A DNA stretch of 64,000 bases from Dromiciops gliroides (GCF_019393635.1 NC_057866.1:171524403-171588402); one strand, 5' to 3'. Counted from the first letter of the stretch, positions 1 to 12,739 are shown. Translations and numbers: made by a program. Notes: a model not told the origin generated them from the sequence alone.

Positions 1-29
1 CTAAAAGGTATCCCCCCAAAACATTGGAA

Positions 30-1362
30 CATTATAACTCATCCTCCTCCTCCATAAATTTGAACATCTACCTAATGTACTATTTGTATCATGAATCTGT
101 TGTACTGTGGCTTTTGATATTTAAAACTGATATCTTGAAACATTTAATGATTTACTCATATGACTTTTAATTTGTTTAAAAGATGATTATTAGAAAGTCT
201 TTTTGGAAATATACCACAAGATATCAGGAATTACTATTTGAATATATCATATTCTAATTATCATCACATTAATAATTTGTGGACATATCTTTTTCTCTCT
301 GTCCTCCCTTAGTACACTTAAAAGCAGTTCTGACTCTTGAATTTTGAGGATATAACCTAGTGCCTTACATGTAAAAAACATTTAAAGTGCTTGTTGCATA
401 ATGTTATTGCCTCCAAACCTTCAGGTCAGTTGTGAATATGTGTCTGGCATGTGGTTATTGAGAAGAGCTTTTAATCATAGTGAGACACCAGCACAGTCAT
501 ACTTTGTAGGTGTGAATCCAGACAGATACTAGGGACTCCAAATTTATTTCAGCTCAGGTCTAGAGCCTGACTCTTTCTAGCTTACATGTGGAGGTGCAAA
601 CTCTGAAAGAAAGCACTTAGAAGTAAAGGTAAGCATCCTACTTGGGAATATTACTTTTCCTTTTTAATGGACATGAGGAAATAATAAGAGTCACCATCTC
701 CTGGGCAGGAAGGTCATCACCTTGTTTCAAGGTGCAGAGTCTATTAGGATAGCAGCACAAACAGAAAAAGGAGGAAAGGATAGAAAAAATAGTTACTGGA
801 GAGGTTCAGGCTTCCCCAAGGACAGGGCAAAGATTTCTATTTGGAATATAATAAAGACAAAGTTTATTTCTGGTTCCATACTTCTGTTTAAAAATGTGTT
901 CGTTTTTCATCACTAATTAGCAGCTCCAACATTTAACTTAAAACTGGGCTTCAGTGAGATTTGGTTTCTCCTTTACTGAATTATGGGTCTCTATGCACTC
1001 ATTAGAAAAATAATCATTTGGATATGATCATTTCTCAACCTCTTTCTCAAACAGACTTCTCTGAACCAGGGAATACAGAGGGGAATTTAACACGTGAAAG
1101 GCAGGGACCTGTTCAGATGTTCAGAATGTGATGTTTTCAACTGCTTTCATAAATTTGGCATAAACATTTATTAAATGTCATGAATTACTTTTGTTGACCA
1201 CTTAATATTTTAAAATAATGATTTCTGCTATTAGGAGAGTTTGAGCTTTTTGAAATAAAATTTGCCTGGGCGGAAATCTCCTTTTTATCTTTGATTAATG
1301 GCTTCCAAGAGAGTGTAGGTGGAACACTAATCAGGTTCCAGATTGTGTGTAGGAGGAAGGGA
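30..1362. repeat. Copy 1 of a ~1.35 kb direct duplication (partner 57,508-58,872)
   Basis: The stretch aligns almost end to end, in the same orientation, with 57,508-58,872. By eye identity is around 90% with small indels. Similarity stops shortly before the ERV-A LTR on this side. I see no exon, RNA gene or known transposon signature inside it. It is best read as a low-copy duplicated segment flanking the TRIM cluster. Confidence 0.8.
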
Positions 1363-1400
1363 TGGAGCGGTGTTTTAGCAGACAATCAGGGGCCCCCACT

Positions 1401-1858
1401 TGAAGATTGATTTGGAATTGATTTAATTGGGTGAGACTGAGAGACTGACTGAGAACCTACTTAAGGATGATTAAGTCTAGACCGACCCTGGCTGGCTCTG
1501 AGTGGGGTGTTGTTCTCAGAGGCTGTGGACTACAACACTAACACAAAACCACCCTCAACCAATCAGCTTGATGCACCTCCCCTTTTCAGAGAGGGAAACA
1601 GGAAGTAGGAAAGTGAGGCGGGCTCCCTGGATCACCCTTTTTTCATCCATGACTTTGGTTTTGTGGCAGACAGAAAAAAAGATAGGAAAGTAGATAGACT
1701 TTTCTGGAGTTACGGTAGTACATGTGTTATCTTTACCCTTTAACAAGTACTTAAAAGCCTAAACTCTTACTGAATTTATCAGTAAATCTTAGCTAGTTTC
1801 TTCCCCACAACTTGGGGAGGGGGCCGGTATGGACGCACATTAGATTTTAAACTTCACA
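1401..1858 (+). repeat. 5' LTR of ERV-A (candidate)
   Basis: The segment begins TG and ends CA and is followed directly by a primer-binding-site-like sequence and a leader. That leader aligns with the leader of ERV-C (54,650-54,843, reverse strand). The left boundary is inferred from the TG and from where the flanking duplication stops. I could not find a matching 3' LTR, so the boundary is uncertain. Confidence 0.5.
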
Positions 1859-1861
1859 GTT

Positions 1862-1879
1862 TGGTGAACCACGAAGAGG
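1862..1879 (+). other. Primer-binding site of ERV-A (candidate)
   Basis: An 18-base sequence starting TGGTGAACCACG lies three bases after the LTR CA end, the position expected for a tRNA primer site. The equivalent site in ERV-C starts TGGCTGACCATG, so both have drifted and I do not assign the primer tRNA. Confidence 0.45.
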
Positions 1880-2354
1880 AAAGCTGGAACCCAATCTTCT
1901 GATCTTCAGGTTGGGTAAGAAATTTTCCCCTAGCCTGTCCCTTTATATTCCAAAGTAGTGCTGAGTACTGGCTGTTTTCCCTTTAGATTTTTAAACGGAA
2001 ATTTTTAAACTTCCTAAGTACCCTTTTTCTAACTTTAGTTTTTGCTAATCAGACAAGCAGGGGAAAGGTCATGTTTACCCTTAGTCAGTTTGAATTTAAT
2101 GATTTTTTTTTATTCCCATTCTTAGTCTTGCCCAGCTTTGTTATGTGGTATGGAAAGTTCTGAATGTCATGGAGAAGATTAGAATGAGTGGTATTCCCCA
2201 GGATTCCCCATAAGGAAAAGCTACTCATGGATTGTGATGAGGGAAAACTTACAACAAAAACAACCATGACCAGAGGAAAGCTTATCAAACTGTGCTGTAT
2301 GTGGCATAGAGCATTACAGGAAGAATGGCCTAAGAACAGGTCCACCGTTTTCTT

Positions 2355-3200
2355 GTAATTCAAGTAGTGAATGGAGTGGTAATGTTACTGCTCTTTTGAA
2401 ATCCATCTCTTGTTCAATCTTTTACCCAAAGGGATGCACTTTCACAAGGCTTCAGTTTTAATTACCACCTGCTTAAGCCCATATGTTAATTATGGTGAAT
2501 GTACCTTGGGCTATTTGGATCCCAGAGCAAGAATCCTATCCCCTCTTCTCATACTAGAGTAAAAAAAAGAGGAACCTGGGATAATTTTCTTTGGTGGGTC
2601 CAGAAGACTGCCACCCTCACTATTCCCTAGGTTGGGTGTCTTGAACATGAGGCTGTGCTTACAAATTTAACATTGGCAATAGTACAAATTTCTAATTTCA
2701 CTACATTAGGGTTACAAGAATTGGAAGAATCTTTAAATTCTCTGTCAAAGGTGTTGGCTGAGGAAGGCAGAGTCTGTATGGTTCAGAGCACTTCCTGCTT
2801 TGTGTACATCGACAATTCTTGTTGAAAGTTGAACACTATGTACTGAGGTTACGCTATGTCTCCACCTGAATGGTTGAAACTCATTTGCAACTATTTACTT
2901 TGTCCAGTTTTCGTGGACCTCTTGGATGTATTCTGTATTAGGATCCTTGTTGCCCCTTGGTCTGTTAATCCTTTGTGTCTTGTGTTGTGTCCCTTGCATT
3001 TGTAATCTTATTTCTTCATTTGTGGCATCCCATATAGTTTCCATACATCCCTTAGGGAACACCATGAAGGCTTTTTACTCTATCTCCTAGATCTCTCTCT
3101 ACTCATGGACCCCCATGGGTCCCTATATCATCCACACTCAGCAGGAAGCTGATATGGAAGAAATTACCTTTGTCCCTTTTCCCAGGGTATATGAAAAGGG
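2355..3200 (+). pseudogene. Degraded retroviral env (ERV-A)
   Basis: This is the remnant of an envelope gene, recognised mainly by nucleotide similarity to the ERV-B env. ERV-B still shows a gamma/D-type transmembrane ectodomain signature (LDYLLAEEG). Here several stop codons and frameshifts interrupt every frame, so no protein can be made. It ends at the polypurine tract. Confidence 0.6.
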
Positions 3201-3299
3201 GGGAGTGATGGAGGAGACTAAAAGGATTAACAGATAAACTAAGATCTAAGTTCTTATCCACCAGAGGGCTTGAGTCCTTATCAACAAACATTATCAACA

Positions 3300-4142
3300 G
3301 AAGTTTAAGGAAATGGTAGCCAGGGACGATAAACCATTAATAGCCATTAATATTCCTGGATGACAGGAAACAGAAACTGTAACAACAAACCAGATCTTGG
3401 CATGAAGCCACCACAACATAGGAAAGTGAGAGTATTCAGAAGAAGAAAGGTAATAAACACTGTTCAATACTCTAGAGAAATAATAGGTAACTGAAGAGAG
3501 TAAGTAGTTTTCATTGAATGATGGGAATGGAAGGTGTTTAAACAAAGGGTTTAGAAATGAGTTGGAGGTGAGAATGTGGAAGCAATAAGTATAGAAACTT
3601 TACACTTTTTTCCCATTTAGGTATCTGACTGAGAAAAGGAATGGAAATATAAGACAATAGCTTGAAGACCAAGTAAATGGGGATTTCTTTGTTTTTATTA
3701 AAATATGTCAGATGTGGATGAGTTGATAGGCAGCTGAAAATAAGTCAGGCTAAATTTTAGGAGAAAAGGGAATATGGAAGAAACAATCATTAGGAAGAGA
3801 TGACAAAAAATGGAATCAAGGTCACGGTAGAGACATAGATATTGCAGAGATGAAGAGCACATGCTTTTTTGACTGGAACAAAGAAAGGGAAGATAGGGGT
3901 TTCTTCTGAGGTGATTTGAAAAGTATAGTTGGGGAGGAGAAGGATTTCAGGAAGTATGATCTCCATTTTTTTCAGTGAGATATAAAAACATATCCTTCCC
4001 TAGGAGGAAAGGGGAAGTTTGGTAGAAGAGGTCATTTGAGAAGTTTGAGGCCCTAGAACCCCATATATAGAAGAAGGAAATCTCCCAAATTTCCACCTTC
4101 ATGCCAACCTACCATTTATGGGCTTCTTGGAAAATATCACAT
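3300..4142. other. No feature seen
   Basis: A/G-rich intergenic DNA. I see no coding frame, RNA gene or recognisable transposon. It may contain the 3' LTR of ERV-A near its start, but I could not match it to the 5' LTR. Confidence 0.5.
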
Positions 4143-4205
4143 TTTGAACTCAGGTCCTCCTGACTGCAGGGCTGGTGCTCTATCCACTGCGCCACCTAGC
4201 TGCCC
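4143..4205 (-). repeat. SINE fragment (tRNA-derived head), MAR1/WSINE type
   Basis: Only the tRNA-like head is present, antisense. It carries the B-box-like and A-box-like parts seen in the full copies in this window, ending in ...CCACCTAGCTGCCC. Confidence 0.8.
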
Positions 4206-4513
4206 TCAGTATATATCTTTTTAGAATAGGTGTTTAGTCCCCTTCCTGTCCTTTTGTGTTGGGGTGCCCAGTACCTCTACTGTTACTCTTGTTTGTGCTG
4301 CTTCCAGCATAGCAGTTGCAAACTCAGGGTCTGCAGACCTCTCTATCTATTTTCCTAAGATTCCCTGGCCTGGAAAAATGACTCACTGTGACTTTTTGTT
4401 GGCTTTTCAGCTCAAAATTTGATTTGGCAATTTCTGTGGTCATTCTGTAGGAGAGATTTTGGGGAAATTTTGGCAGTTGTGATCCTTCATTCTGCTATCT
4501 TGACTCCCTAAAA

Positions 4514-4696
4514 CAAGGTTTCTTAAAAGGTGGGTTGTGACCCCATATGGGTGATGTAACAGAATGTGGGGGTCATGAAAAATTTGGCAACAGTAAAAGG
4601 CTATATATTCCTATTTTATTTCCTATATACCTGGAGTCACATAAAAATTTACTGGGTGCAAAGAGGTTCTGAGTGGAAAAAGTTTAAGGAGTCTTG
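4514..4696 (+). mobile_element. hAT-type MITE with perfect 8-bp target duplication
   Basis: A 183-bp element with imperfect terminal inverted repeats (CAAGGTTTCTTAAA at the left, its rough complement at the right). It is flanked by an exact 8-bp duplication, ccctaaaa, at 4506-4513 and 4697-4704. Eight-base duplications and CA(A/G)GG ends are hAT hallmarks. No transposase is encoded, so it is non-autonomous. It matches 5900-6090 in reverse orientation. Confidence 0.8.
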
Positions 4697-4851
4697 CCCT
4701 AAAATACATATTCAGAGACAGTCTCTGCTCTCAAGGAGCTTATATTCTATTAGGGGAGACAATAGAGATACAGGAGTAGTTACCAAGAAAGTGAATACAG
4801 GTCTATAAACTTCTTTCTTTCTTTTTCTTTGTTTGTTTTTTGTTTGTTTTA

Positions 4852-4970
4852 ATGCAATCGGGGTTAAGTGACTTGCTTAGGGTCACAGTTAGCAAGTATC
4901 TGAGGCTGGATTTGAATGCAGGTCCTGCCTCTAGGGCAAGTGTTCTATCTACTACACCCCAACCTGTAAA
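4852..4970 (-). repeat. SINE, MAR1/WSINE type, diverged
   Basis: An antisense copy recognised from the core GGTTAAGTGACTTGC...GGGTCAC and the tRNA-like end. It is more diverged than most other copies in the window. Confidence 0.75.
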
Positions 4971-5350
4971 GTTCTAGCAGAGATGGTGAGTGGGGCCATT
5001 GAGGAGGACATGGACATATCCCTTCCAGGAATAATGACAGAGTTGATTTGATCTTGATTCCCCCACTGGAGACGAGCAGTGAGGGTAGGAAGGTGAGGAA
5101 GCATATGTGAAATCTGAATGAAATGGTGGGGGATCCACCAAACCCTTTATTTAAAAATGAGTCAATTGAAGCAGACTTTATATTAGAAATAGAAAAGTTA
5201 AGGAGTAAAGAAATAAAGTGAGTGATTGGGTAGTGGCTCCTTTATTCCAGACAATTAAGACTCAAGTATACACTATCAAATTGTAGGGGAGAGGGAAGAG
5301 TAGGAGACAAAGAAAAAAATTTGGAAGTCAAAATTTTATTTTAAAAACCG
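4971..5350. other. No feature seen
   Basis: Intergenic DNA between two SINEs. I see no coding frame or recognisable repeat. Confidence 0.5.
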
Positions 5351-5353
5351 AAT

Positions 5354-5492
5354 GAGGGCAACTAGATGGCACCGTGGTTAAAGCACCAACCCTGGATTCA
5401 GGAGTACCTGAGTTCAAATCAGTCCTCAGACACTTGACACTTACTAGCTGTATGACCTGGGCAAGTCAATTAACCCTCATTGCCCACAAAAC
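5354..5492 (+). repeat. SINE, MAR1/WSINE type
   Basis: A sense-strand copy running from the tRNA-like head (GGCAACTAGATGGCACCGTG) through the B-box-like GAGTTCAAATC to ACCCTCATTGCCC, followed by an A-rich tail. Confidence 0.85.
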
Positions 5493-5899
5493 AACGACAA
5501 CAACAAAAACAAAAAGAATGTTAAAAATTGTCTTTACGTCTCATTTGAAAAAAAATACACGAAAAAAGAAATATTTCTCACAACTATCTGCCATTTTACT
5601 CTTCAATTTTTTGGCACTAAGGTATTATTGCTCTTGCTGCTATGTCTTTTCATGTGAAGGAGATCTACCCATCAGTGGCTGAAGAGATTTTGAGTTCTTT
5701 TGGTCCCTTCATTTGAGTAATTGCCTTCTATCAGGTAATTTCCATTCAGTACCCTTTATTCCCATTCATAACCCATGTTTTAAAGTAGCCAAAAGAGATT
5801 GGAAGGGGGAGACCTAGCTTAACAGAACAAGAGGTCTGGAAATGATGTAGACCACAGGAAGTCAAAGGGCACTGTAATCTCTAACTCCATGCTCTAGAG

Positions 5900-6090
5900 C
5901 AGGGCTTCTTAAACTTTTTCCACTCATTACTTCTTTTTTATTGGGTAATAAATTTGTACATGACCCCGAGTATGTAGGTGTATAAAATAGGTACACACAA
6001 CCTTTTACTGTTGCTAAATTTTTTTTGCAACCCCCACACTCAGTTACATGAACTCATGTGGGGTAATGAACCACAGTTTATGAAGCCTTG
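5900..6090 (-). mobile_element. hAT-type MITE, inverted relative of 4514-4696
   Basis: A 191-bp element with ends CAGGGCTTCTTAAACT and its near-complement. It is flanked by ctctagag (5892-5899) and ttctagag (6091-6098), an 8-bp duplication with one mismatch. Its reverse complement aligns along its length with the first MITE. It has no coding capacity. Confidence 0.78.
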
Positions 6091-6257
6091 TTCTAGAGGA
6101 AACCTGACTAAGAAAGGCTATTGGCAAAGGAAAAAACACTTAAGGAAGTCCCCCTAAGTCACTCACAACCCAACCTGCTTCTATTCCTTGTCCTTTGTGT
6201 ATTCCCTACATTTTCTAAACCCAAACCTGACTAGCTACAGCCCTGAATTACACATTT

Positions 6258-6634
<377 letters not shown>

Positions 6635-6769
6635 GCAGGGCAATGAGGGTTAAGTGACTTGCCCAGAGTCACACAGCTAGTAAGTGTCAAGTGTTTAAGG
6701 CCGGATTTGAACTCAGGTCCCCCTGAATTTAGGGCCAGTGCTTTATCCACTGGGCCACCTAGCTGCCCC
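6635..6769 (-). repeat. SINE, MAR1/WSINE type
   Basis: A full antisense copy from GCAGGGCAATGAGGGTTAAG to CCACCTAGCTGCCCC. The expanded pyrimidine microsatellite is at its tail. Confidence 0.92.
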
Positions 6770-6774
6770 AGGCT

Positions 6775-6914
6775 TACTGTTTTATTTAAATTATTGGATC
6801 TCCAACTGTTTTTAGCTAAATTATTGGGGGACTAGACTGAGTTTACTAAGATTATTACAAAATTATATATTAATGGTTATTTATATATTAATTACTATTA
6901 CACCCATTTTGGCA
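6775..6914 (-). repeat. LTR fragment, left part, split by an L1
   Basis: This tract continues on the far side of the L1 at 13,316. The joined order matches the LTRs at 62,888-63,470 and 63,560 onward, including the common TATTAAATATTAGTAAAG stretch just after the insertion point. Confidence 0.6.
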
Positions 6915-7075
6915 CTATTTATTATTTTTTTCTGATAAAATTATTTTATTTTTTTTCCAGTTACATGTAAAGATAGTTTTCAACATTTGTTTATACAATT
7001 TTTTCAATTTCAGATTTTTCTCCTTCCCTCCCCTCCCTATCCCCTCCCCTAGATAGCAGACAATCTGATATAGGT

Positions 7076-7112
<37 letters not shown>

Positions 7113-7491
7113 ATATGTATATACATATATAATAACATTAAACATATTTCTGCATTAAGCATGTTATAAGAGAAGAATCAGAGCAATGAGGAAAAACCTC
7201 CAAATAAAGAAACAAAAGCACCGAAAACAAAAGAAATAGCAGGGTTCAATCAGCATCTATATTCCACAGTTCTTTTTTTTTTCTGTATTTGGAAATCCCC
7301 TTCCATCATGAGTCCCCTGGAACTCTTCTTTACCATTGCATTGGTGAGAAGAATCTACTCCATCACAGTTGATCAACACACAATGTTGATGATACTGTGT
7401 ACAATGTTCTGGTTCTGCTCCTCTCATCATCAGTTCATGCAAGTCCTTCCAGGTTTCTCTGAACTCCTCCTGCTCATTGTTTCTTACAACA

Positions 7492-10400
7492 CTATAGAAT
7501 TCCATTACATTCATATACCACAACTTGTTCAGCCATTCCCCAATTGATGGGGAACCCCTCAATTTCCAATTCTTTGCTACCACAAAAAGAGCAGCTAAAA
7601 TATTTTTGTAACTGTGGGTCCTTTTCCCTTTTTATGATCTCTTTGGGAAAAAGACCCCAAAGTGGTATTGCTGGGTCAAAGGGTATGCATAGCTTTATAG
7701 CCCTTTGGGCATAGTTCCAAATTGTACTCCAGAATGGTTGGATTGGTTCACAGCTCCACCAACAATGCATTAGTGTTCCAATTTTCTCACAGCTTCTCCA
7801 ACATTTATTATTTAGCTTTTTTGTCATATTAGCCTATCTGATAGGTGTCAGGTGGTACATCAGAGTTGTTTTAATTTGCATCTCTCTAATCAATAGTGAT
7901 TTAGAGCATTTTTTCATATGGAAAGTGATAGCTTTGATTTCTTCATCAGAAAACTGCATGTTCATATCCTTTGACCATTTCTCAATTGGGGAATGACTTG
8001 GATTCATATGAATTTTTTATCTATCTATCTATTTATCTATCTATTAGAAATGAGACCTTTATCAGAAGTATTGGCCATAAAAATTGTTTCCCAGCTTTCT
8101 GCATCCCTTCTAATTTTGGATGTATTACTTCTGTTTGTACAAAACCTTTTAATTTAATGTAATCAAAATCATCCATTTTGCATCTTATAATATTCTCTGT
8201 CTCTTGTTTGGTCATAAACTATTTTCCTTTCCAAAGATCTGAAAGATAGACTTTTTCTTCCTCTCCTAATTTATGTATGGTATCACCTCTTATGTCTAAA
8301 TCATGTACCCATTTTGACCTTATTTTAGTATAAGGTGTAAGATGTTGGTCTATGCCTAATTTCTGCCATACTATCTGCCAGTTTTCCCAGCAGTTTTTGT
8401 CAAATACTGAGTTCCTATCCCAGAAGCTGGAGTCTTTGGGTTTATCAAACACTACATTACTAGTGTCATTTACTATTGTGTCTCCTGTGCCTAGCCTATT
8501 CCATTGTTCCTCCACTCTATTTCTTAGCCAGTAGCAAATAGTTTTGATGACTGCTGCTTTATAGTAAAGCTCCAGATTTGGTACAGCTAACTCACCTTCC
8601 TGTGCATTTTTTCCCATTATTTTCCTTGATATTCTTGACTTTTTGTTTTTCCAGATGAATTTTGTTATTATTTTTTCTAGCTCTATAAAATAATTTTAGG
8701 TAGTCTGATTGGTATGACACTGAATAAGTAAATTAATTTAGGTAGTATTGTCATTTTTACTCTATTAGCTCTGCCTATCCATGAGCAATTGATATCTTTC
8801 CAATTATTTAGATCTGATTTGATTTGTGTGAAGAGTGTTTGGTAGTTGTGTTCATAGAGTTCCTGGGTTTGTCTTGGCAAGTAGACTCCCAAGTATTTTA
8901 TATTATCTACCATTACTTTAAATGGAATTTCTCTTTCTATCTCTTGCTGCTGGACTTTGTTGGTCATGTATAGAAATGCTAATGATTTATGTGCATTTAT
9001 TTTATATCCTGCTACTTTGCTAAAGTTGTTAATTGTTTCAAGTAATTTTTGAGTTGATTCTCGAGGATTCCTCAAGTATACCATCATATCATCTGCAAAG
9101 AGTGATAGTTTTGTTCCCTCCTTGCCTATTCTAATTCCTTTAATTCCTTTCTCTTCTCTGATTGCTAAAGCTAACATTTCTAGGACAATATTAAATAATA
9201 GGGGTGATAATGGACATCCCTGTTTCACCCCTGATCTTATTGGGAAGGCCTCTAATTTATCTCCATTGCATATAATACTTGCTGATGGCTTTAGGTAGAT
9301 ACTGTTTATTATTTTAAGGAAAGCTCCCCCTATTCCTAAACTCTCCAGTGTTTTTATTAGGAATGGGTGTTGTATTTTGTCAAAAGCTTTCCCTGCATCT
9401 ATTGAGATAATCATATGATTTTGGTTGGTTTTCTTATTGATGTGGTTGATTATGTTAATAGTTTTCCTAATGTTGAACCAGCCCTGCATTCCTGGTATAA
9501 ATCCCACCTGGTCATAGTGTATTATCCTGGTGATCACTTGCTGTAATCTCCTTGCTAATATCTTATTTAAGATTTTAGCATCAATATTCATTAGGGAGAT
9601 TGGTCTATAATTTTCTTTCTCTGTTTTTGCTTTGCCTGGTTTTGGTATCACCACCATATTTGTGTCATAAAACGATTTTGGTAGAACTCCTTCTTCACCT
9701 GTTTTTCCAAATTGTATGATATTGGAATTGTTCTTTAAATGTTTAGTAAAATTCACCTATGAACCCATCTGGCCCTGGGGATTTTTTCTTAGGGAGTTCA
9801 TTAATGGCTTGTTCAATTTCTTTTTCTAATATGGGCTTATTTAAGGATTTTATTTCCTCTTCAGTTAACCTGGGCAGTTTGTGTTTTTGTAAATATTTAT
9901 CTATTTCATTTAGATTGTCAAATTTATTGGCATACAGTTGGGCAAAATAATGCCTAATTATTGATTTAATTTCCACATCACCCCTTTCATTTTTGATACT
10001 GGTAATTTGGTTTTCTTCTTTCTTTTTTAAAATCAAATTAACAAATATTTTATCTATTTTGTTTTTTTTTTCATAAAACCAGCTCTTAGTTTTATTGATT
10101 AATTCTATAGTTTTTTTGCTTTCAATTTTATCAATTTCTCCTTTAATTTTCAGGATCTCTGGTTTAGTATCTAATTGGGGATTTCTAATTTGTTCTTTTT
10201 CTAGCTTTTAAAGTTGCATGCCCAATGCATTGATCTCCTCTTTCTCTTTTTTATTCATGTAAGCAGTTAGAGCTATACATTTTCCCCTAAGCACTGCTTT
10301 GGCTGCATCCCATAGATTTTGGTATGTTGTCTCATTATTGTCATTCTCTTAGATAAAGTTATTGATTGTTTCTATGATTTGTTGTATGACCCATTCATTC

Positions 10401-11150
10401 TTTAGAATGAAATTATTTAGTTTCCAATTGATTTTCATTCTACTTTTCCCTGGCTCTTTCTTACATGTAATTTTTATTGCATCATGATCTGAGAAGGATG
10501 CATTTACTATTACTGCCTTTCTACATTTGACTATCATGTTTTTGTGCCCTAATACATGGTCGATTTTTGAAAATCTTCCATGTACTGCTGAGAAAAAGGT
10601 ATATTCCTTTCTATCCCCATTCACTTTTCTCCAGACATCTATCAGGTCTAACTTTTCTAGTATTCTATTCACCTCTCTAACTTTTTTCTTATTTATTTTG
10701 TGGCTAGATTTATCTAATTCTGAGAGGGGAAGATTCAAATCCCCCACTAGTATAGTATTACTGTCTAATTCCTCTTGTAACTCATTTAACATCTCCTCTA
10801 AGAAACTGGATGCTATACCCTTGGCACATATATATTTAATATTGATATTGCTTCATTATCTATAGTACCTTTTAGCAAGATGTAGTTTCCTTCCTTATCT
10901 CTTTTAATGAGATCTATTTTTGGCTGTGCTTTGTCTGAGATAAGGATTGCTATCCCTGCTTTTTTTACTTTGGCTTGAGCATAATATATTCTGCTCCAGA
11001 CTTTTACCTTAACTCTGCATGTATCTCTCTGCTTCAAATGTGTTTCTTGCAAACAGCATATTGTATGATTCTGGTTTTTAATTCACTCTGCAATTCACTT
11101 CCATTTTATAGAAGAGTTCATCCCATTCACATTCACAGTTATTATAACTA
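7492..11150 (-). pseudogene. L1 ORF2 (endonuclease/reverse transcriptase), broken
   Basis: Open pieces at 10,813-11,052 and 10,349-10,792 carry the apurinic-type endonuclease (QETHLK, LNIYVP, VGDLNLP, SDHDAI). The pieces at 9743-10,036 and 8683-9756 carry the RT, with the motifs [23 protein letters not shown] and FADDMMVYL. Pieces at 8219-8617 and 7492-7827 carry the C-terminal region. In an active element these form one protein of about 1,250 residues; here several frameshifts and stops split it. FADD is the catalytic pair of L1-type RTs and is still visible. Confidence 0.93.
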
Positions 11151-11868
11151 GCTATCTATTCTTCTCCATTCCATTTACCCCCTTTGTACTTTCCCCCCTT
11201 TATTCACCCTATTCTTCCTCACCAATGTTTTGCTTCTTACCCCTGACTCCCCCAATCTCCCTTCCCCTTTTATCACCCCCTCCCTTTTCTTTACCCTTTT
11301 CTCCCTTGCTTTTGCCCTCCCTTCTATCAGTCCCCCCTTCCCCTTCCCCTTTTACTTCCATAAAGAATAAGATAAGTTTCTTTATCCAAATGAACATACA
11401 TGTTATTCCCTCTTTGAATCAAATCTAATGAGTAGGGCTGAAACAATGTTCACTCCTTCCTTCTTTCCCGCTACTGTAATAGTTTTTTTCACCTCTTCAT
11501 ATGATGTAATTCACCCCATTCCACCTCCCTTTTCCTCTTTTCCTGATAAACTACCTTTTTAACCCCTTAATTTTCTTCATATCATCAAATCAAAGACAGT
11601 TTATATTTATACCCTCTGTGTATAATCCTTCTGCCTGCCCAAATACATATACGGTTCTCAAGAGTTATAAGTAATATTTTCCCGTGTAAGCATGTAAACA
11701 TTTTAACCTTATTGAGTAACTTTTTTTTCTCTGTTTACCTTTTTAAACTTCTCTTGAGTATTGTATGTTAAGATCAAATTTTCTATTCTGTTCTGGTCTT
11801 TTCATCAGGAAACCTTGAAAGTCCCCAGTGTCATTGAATGTCCATCTTTTCCCCTGAAAGAGAATGGC

Positions 11869-12739
11869 CTAATAGATTGACTGCAGTCCAAGATCCTTTG
11901 CCTTCTGGAATATCATATTCCAAGCCTTGCAATCCTTTAATGTTGAAGCTCCTAGGTCCTGAGCAATCCTGATGGTGGCTCCATGATATTTAAATTGCTT
12001 CTTTCTGGCTGCTTGGAGTATTTTCTCCTTCACCTGATAATTCTGGAATTTGGCTACAATATTCCTTGGAGTTTTCCTTTTGGGGTCTCTTTCAGGAGGT
12101 GATTGGTGGATTCTTTCAATGACAATTTTATCCTCTGATTCTATAATATCAGGGCAGTTCTCCTTAATAATTTCCTGGAATATGGTGTCTAGACTCTTTT
12201 TCTGATCATGCCTTTCAGGCAGTCCAATGATTCTCAAATTATCTATATTGGAACTGTTTTCCAGAACAGTTGTCTTTCCAATTTTCTTCTATTTTTTCAT
12301 TCTTTTGATTCCGCTTGACTGATTCCTGGTGTCTCATGGATTCATTATCTTCCAACTGTCCAGTTTTAACTTTTAAGACATTGTTTTCTTCAATGAGATT
12401 ATGCACCTTTTTGTTTTCCATTTGGCCAGATAAATTTTTTAAGGAATTGTTTTCTTCAGTCAATCTTTGTGCTTCCTTTTCCAAGCAGCTAATTCTTTGT
12501 TCATAATTTTCTGGTGTTGCTTTCATTTCTCTCAATTGATTTTTAAAATCCTTTTTGAGCTCTTCCAAGAAGGCTTTTTGTTCTTGAGACCAATTCATCT
12601 TCCTTCTTGAGGCTTCACATGTAGGCAATTTGGGAGTATTGTCCTCATCTGAGTTTGAGTTTGCCTCTTCCCTGTGGATACAGAAGCTCTCAATGGTGAG
12701 AACTCTTTTTTGTTTCTTACTCATACTACAGCTTATTTT
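11869..12739 (-). pseudogene. L1 ORF1 (RNA-binding chaperone), frameshifted
   Basis: Two open pieces in different frames. The upstream one begins MSKKQKRVLTIESF and runs through a basic N-terminus into a long coiled coil. The downstream one starts just before NLRIIGLPE, the RRM-like core, and continues through TPRNIVAKFQNY into the C-terminal domain. The join near 12,238 is a frameshift. I chose the Met at about 12,723 because the same MS-K/R-Q-R-K start recurs in the L1 copies at 27,885 and 48,074. Confidence 0.88.

Larger units (their letters stand above)
1859..3208 (+). mobile_element. ERV-A internal region: leader joined to env remnant, gag-pol deleted
   Basis: About 1859-2090 is a retroviral leader that aligns with the ERV-C leader and contains a splice-donor-like CAGGTTGGGTAAG near 1905. 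From about 2355 to 3200 the DNA aligns with the env part of ERV-B (37,380-37,920 and 38,536-39,050). It is riddled with stops and frameshifts. Almost all of gag and all of pol are missing between the two parts. The end carries an A/G-rich polypurine tract near 3195-3208, as expected just before a 3' LTR. Confidence 0.65.
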
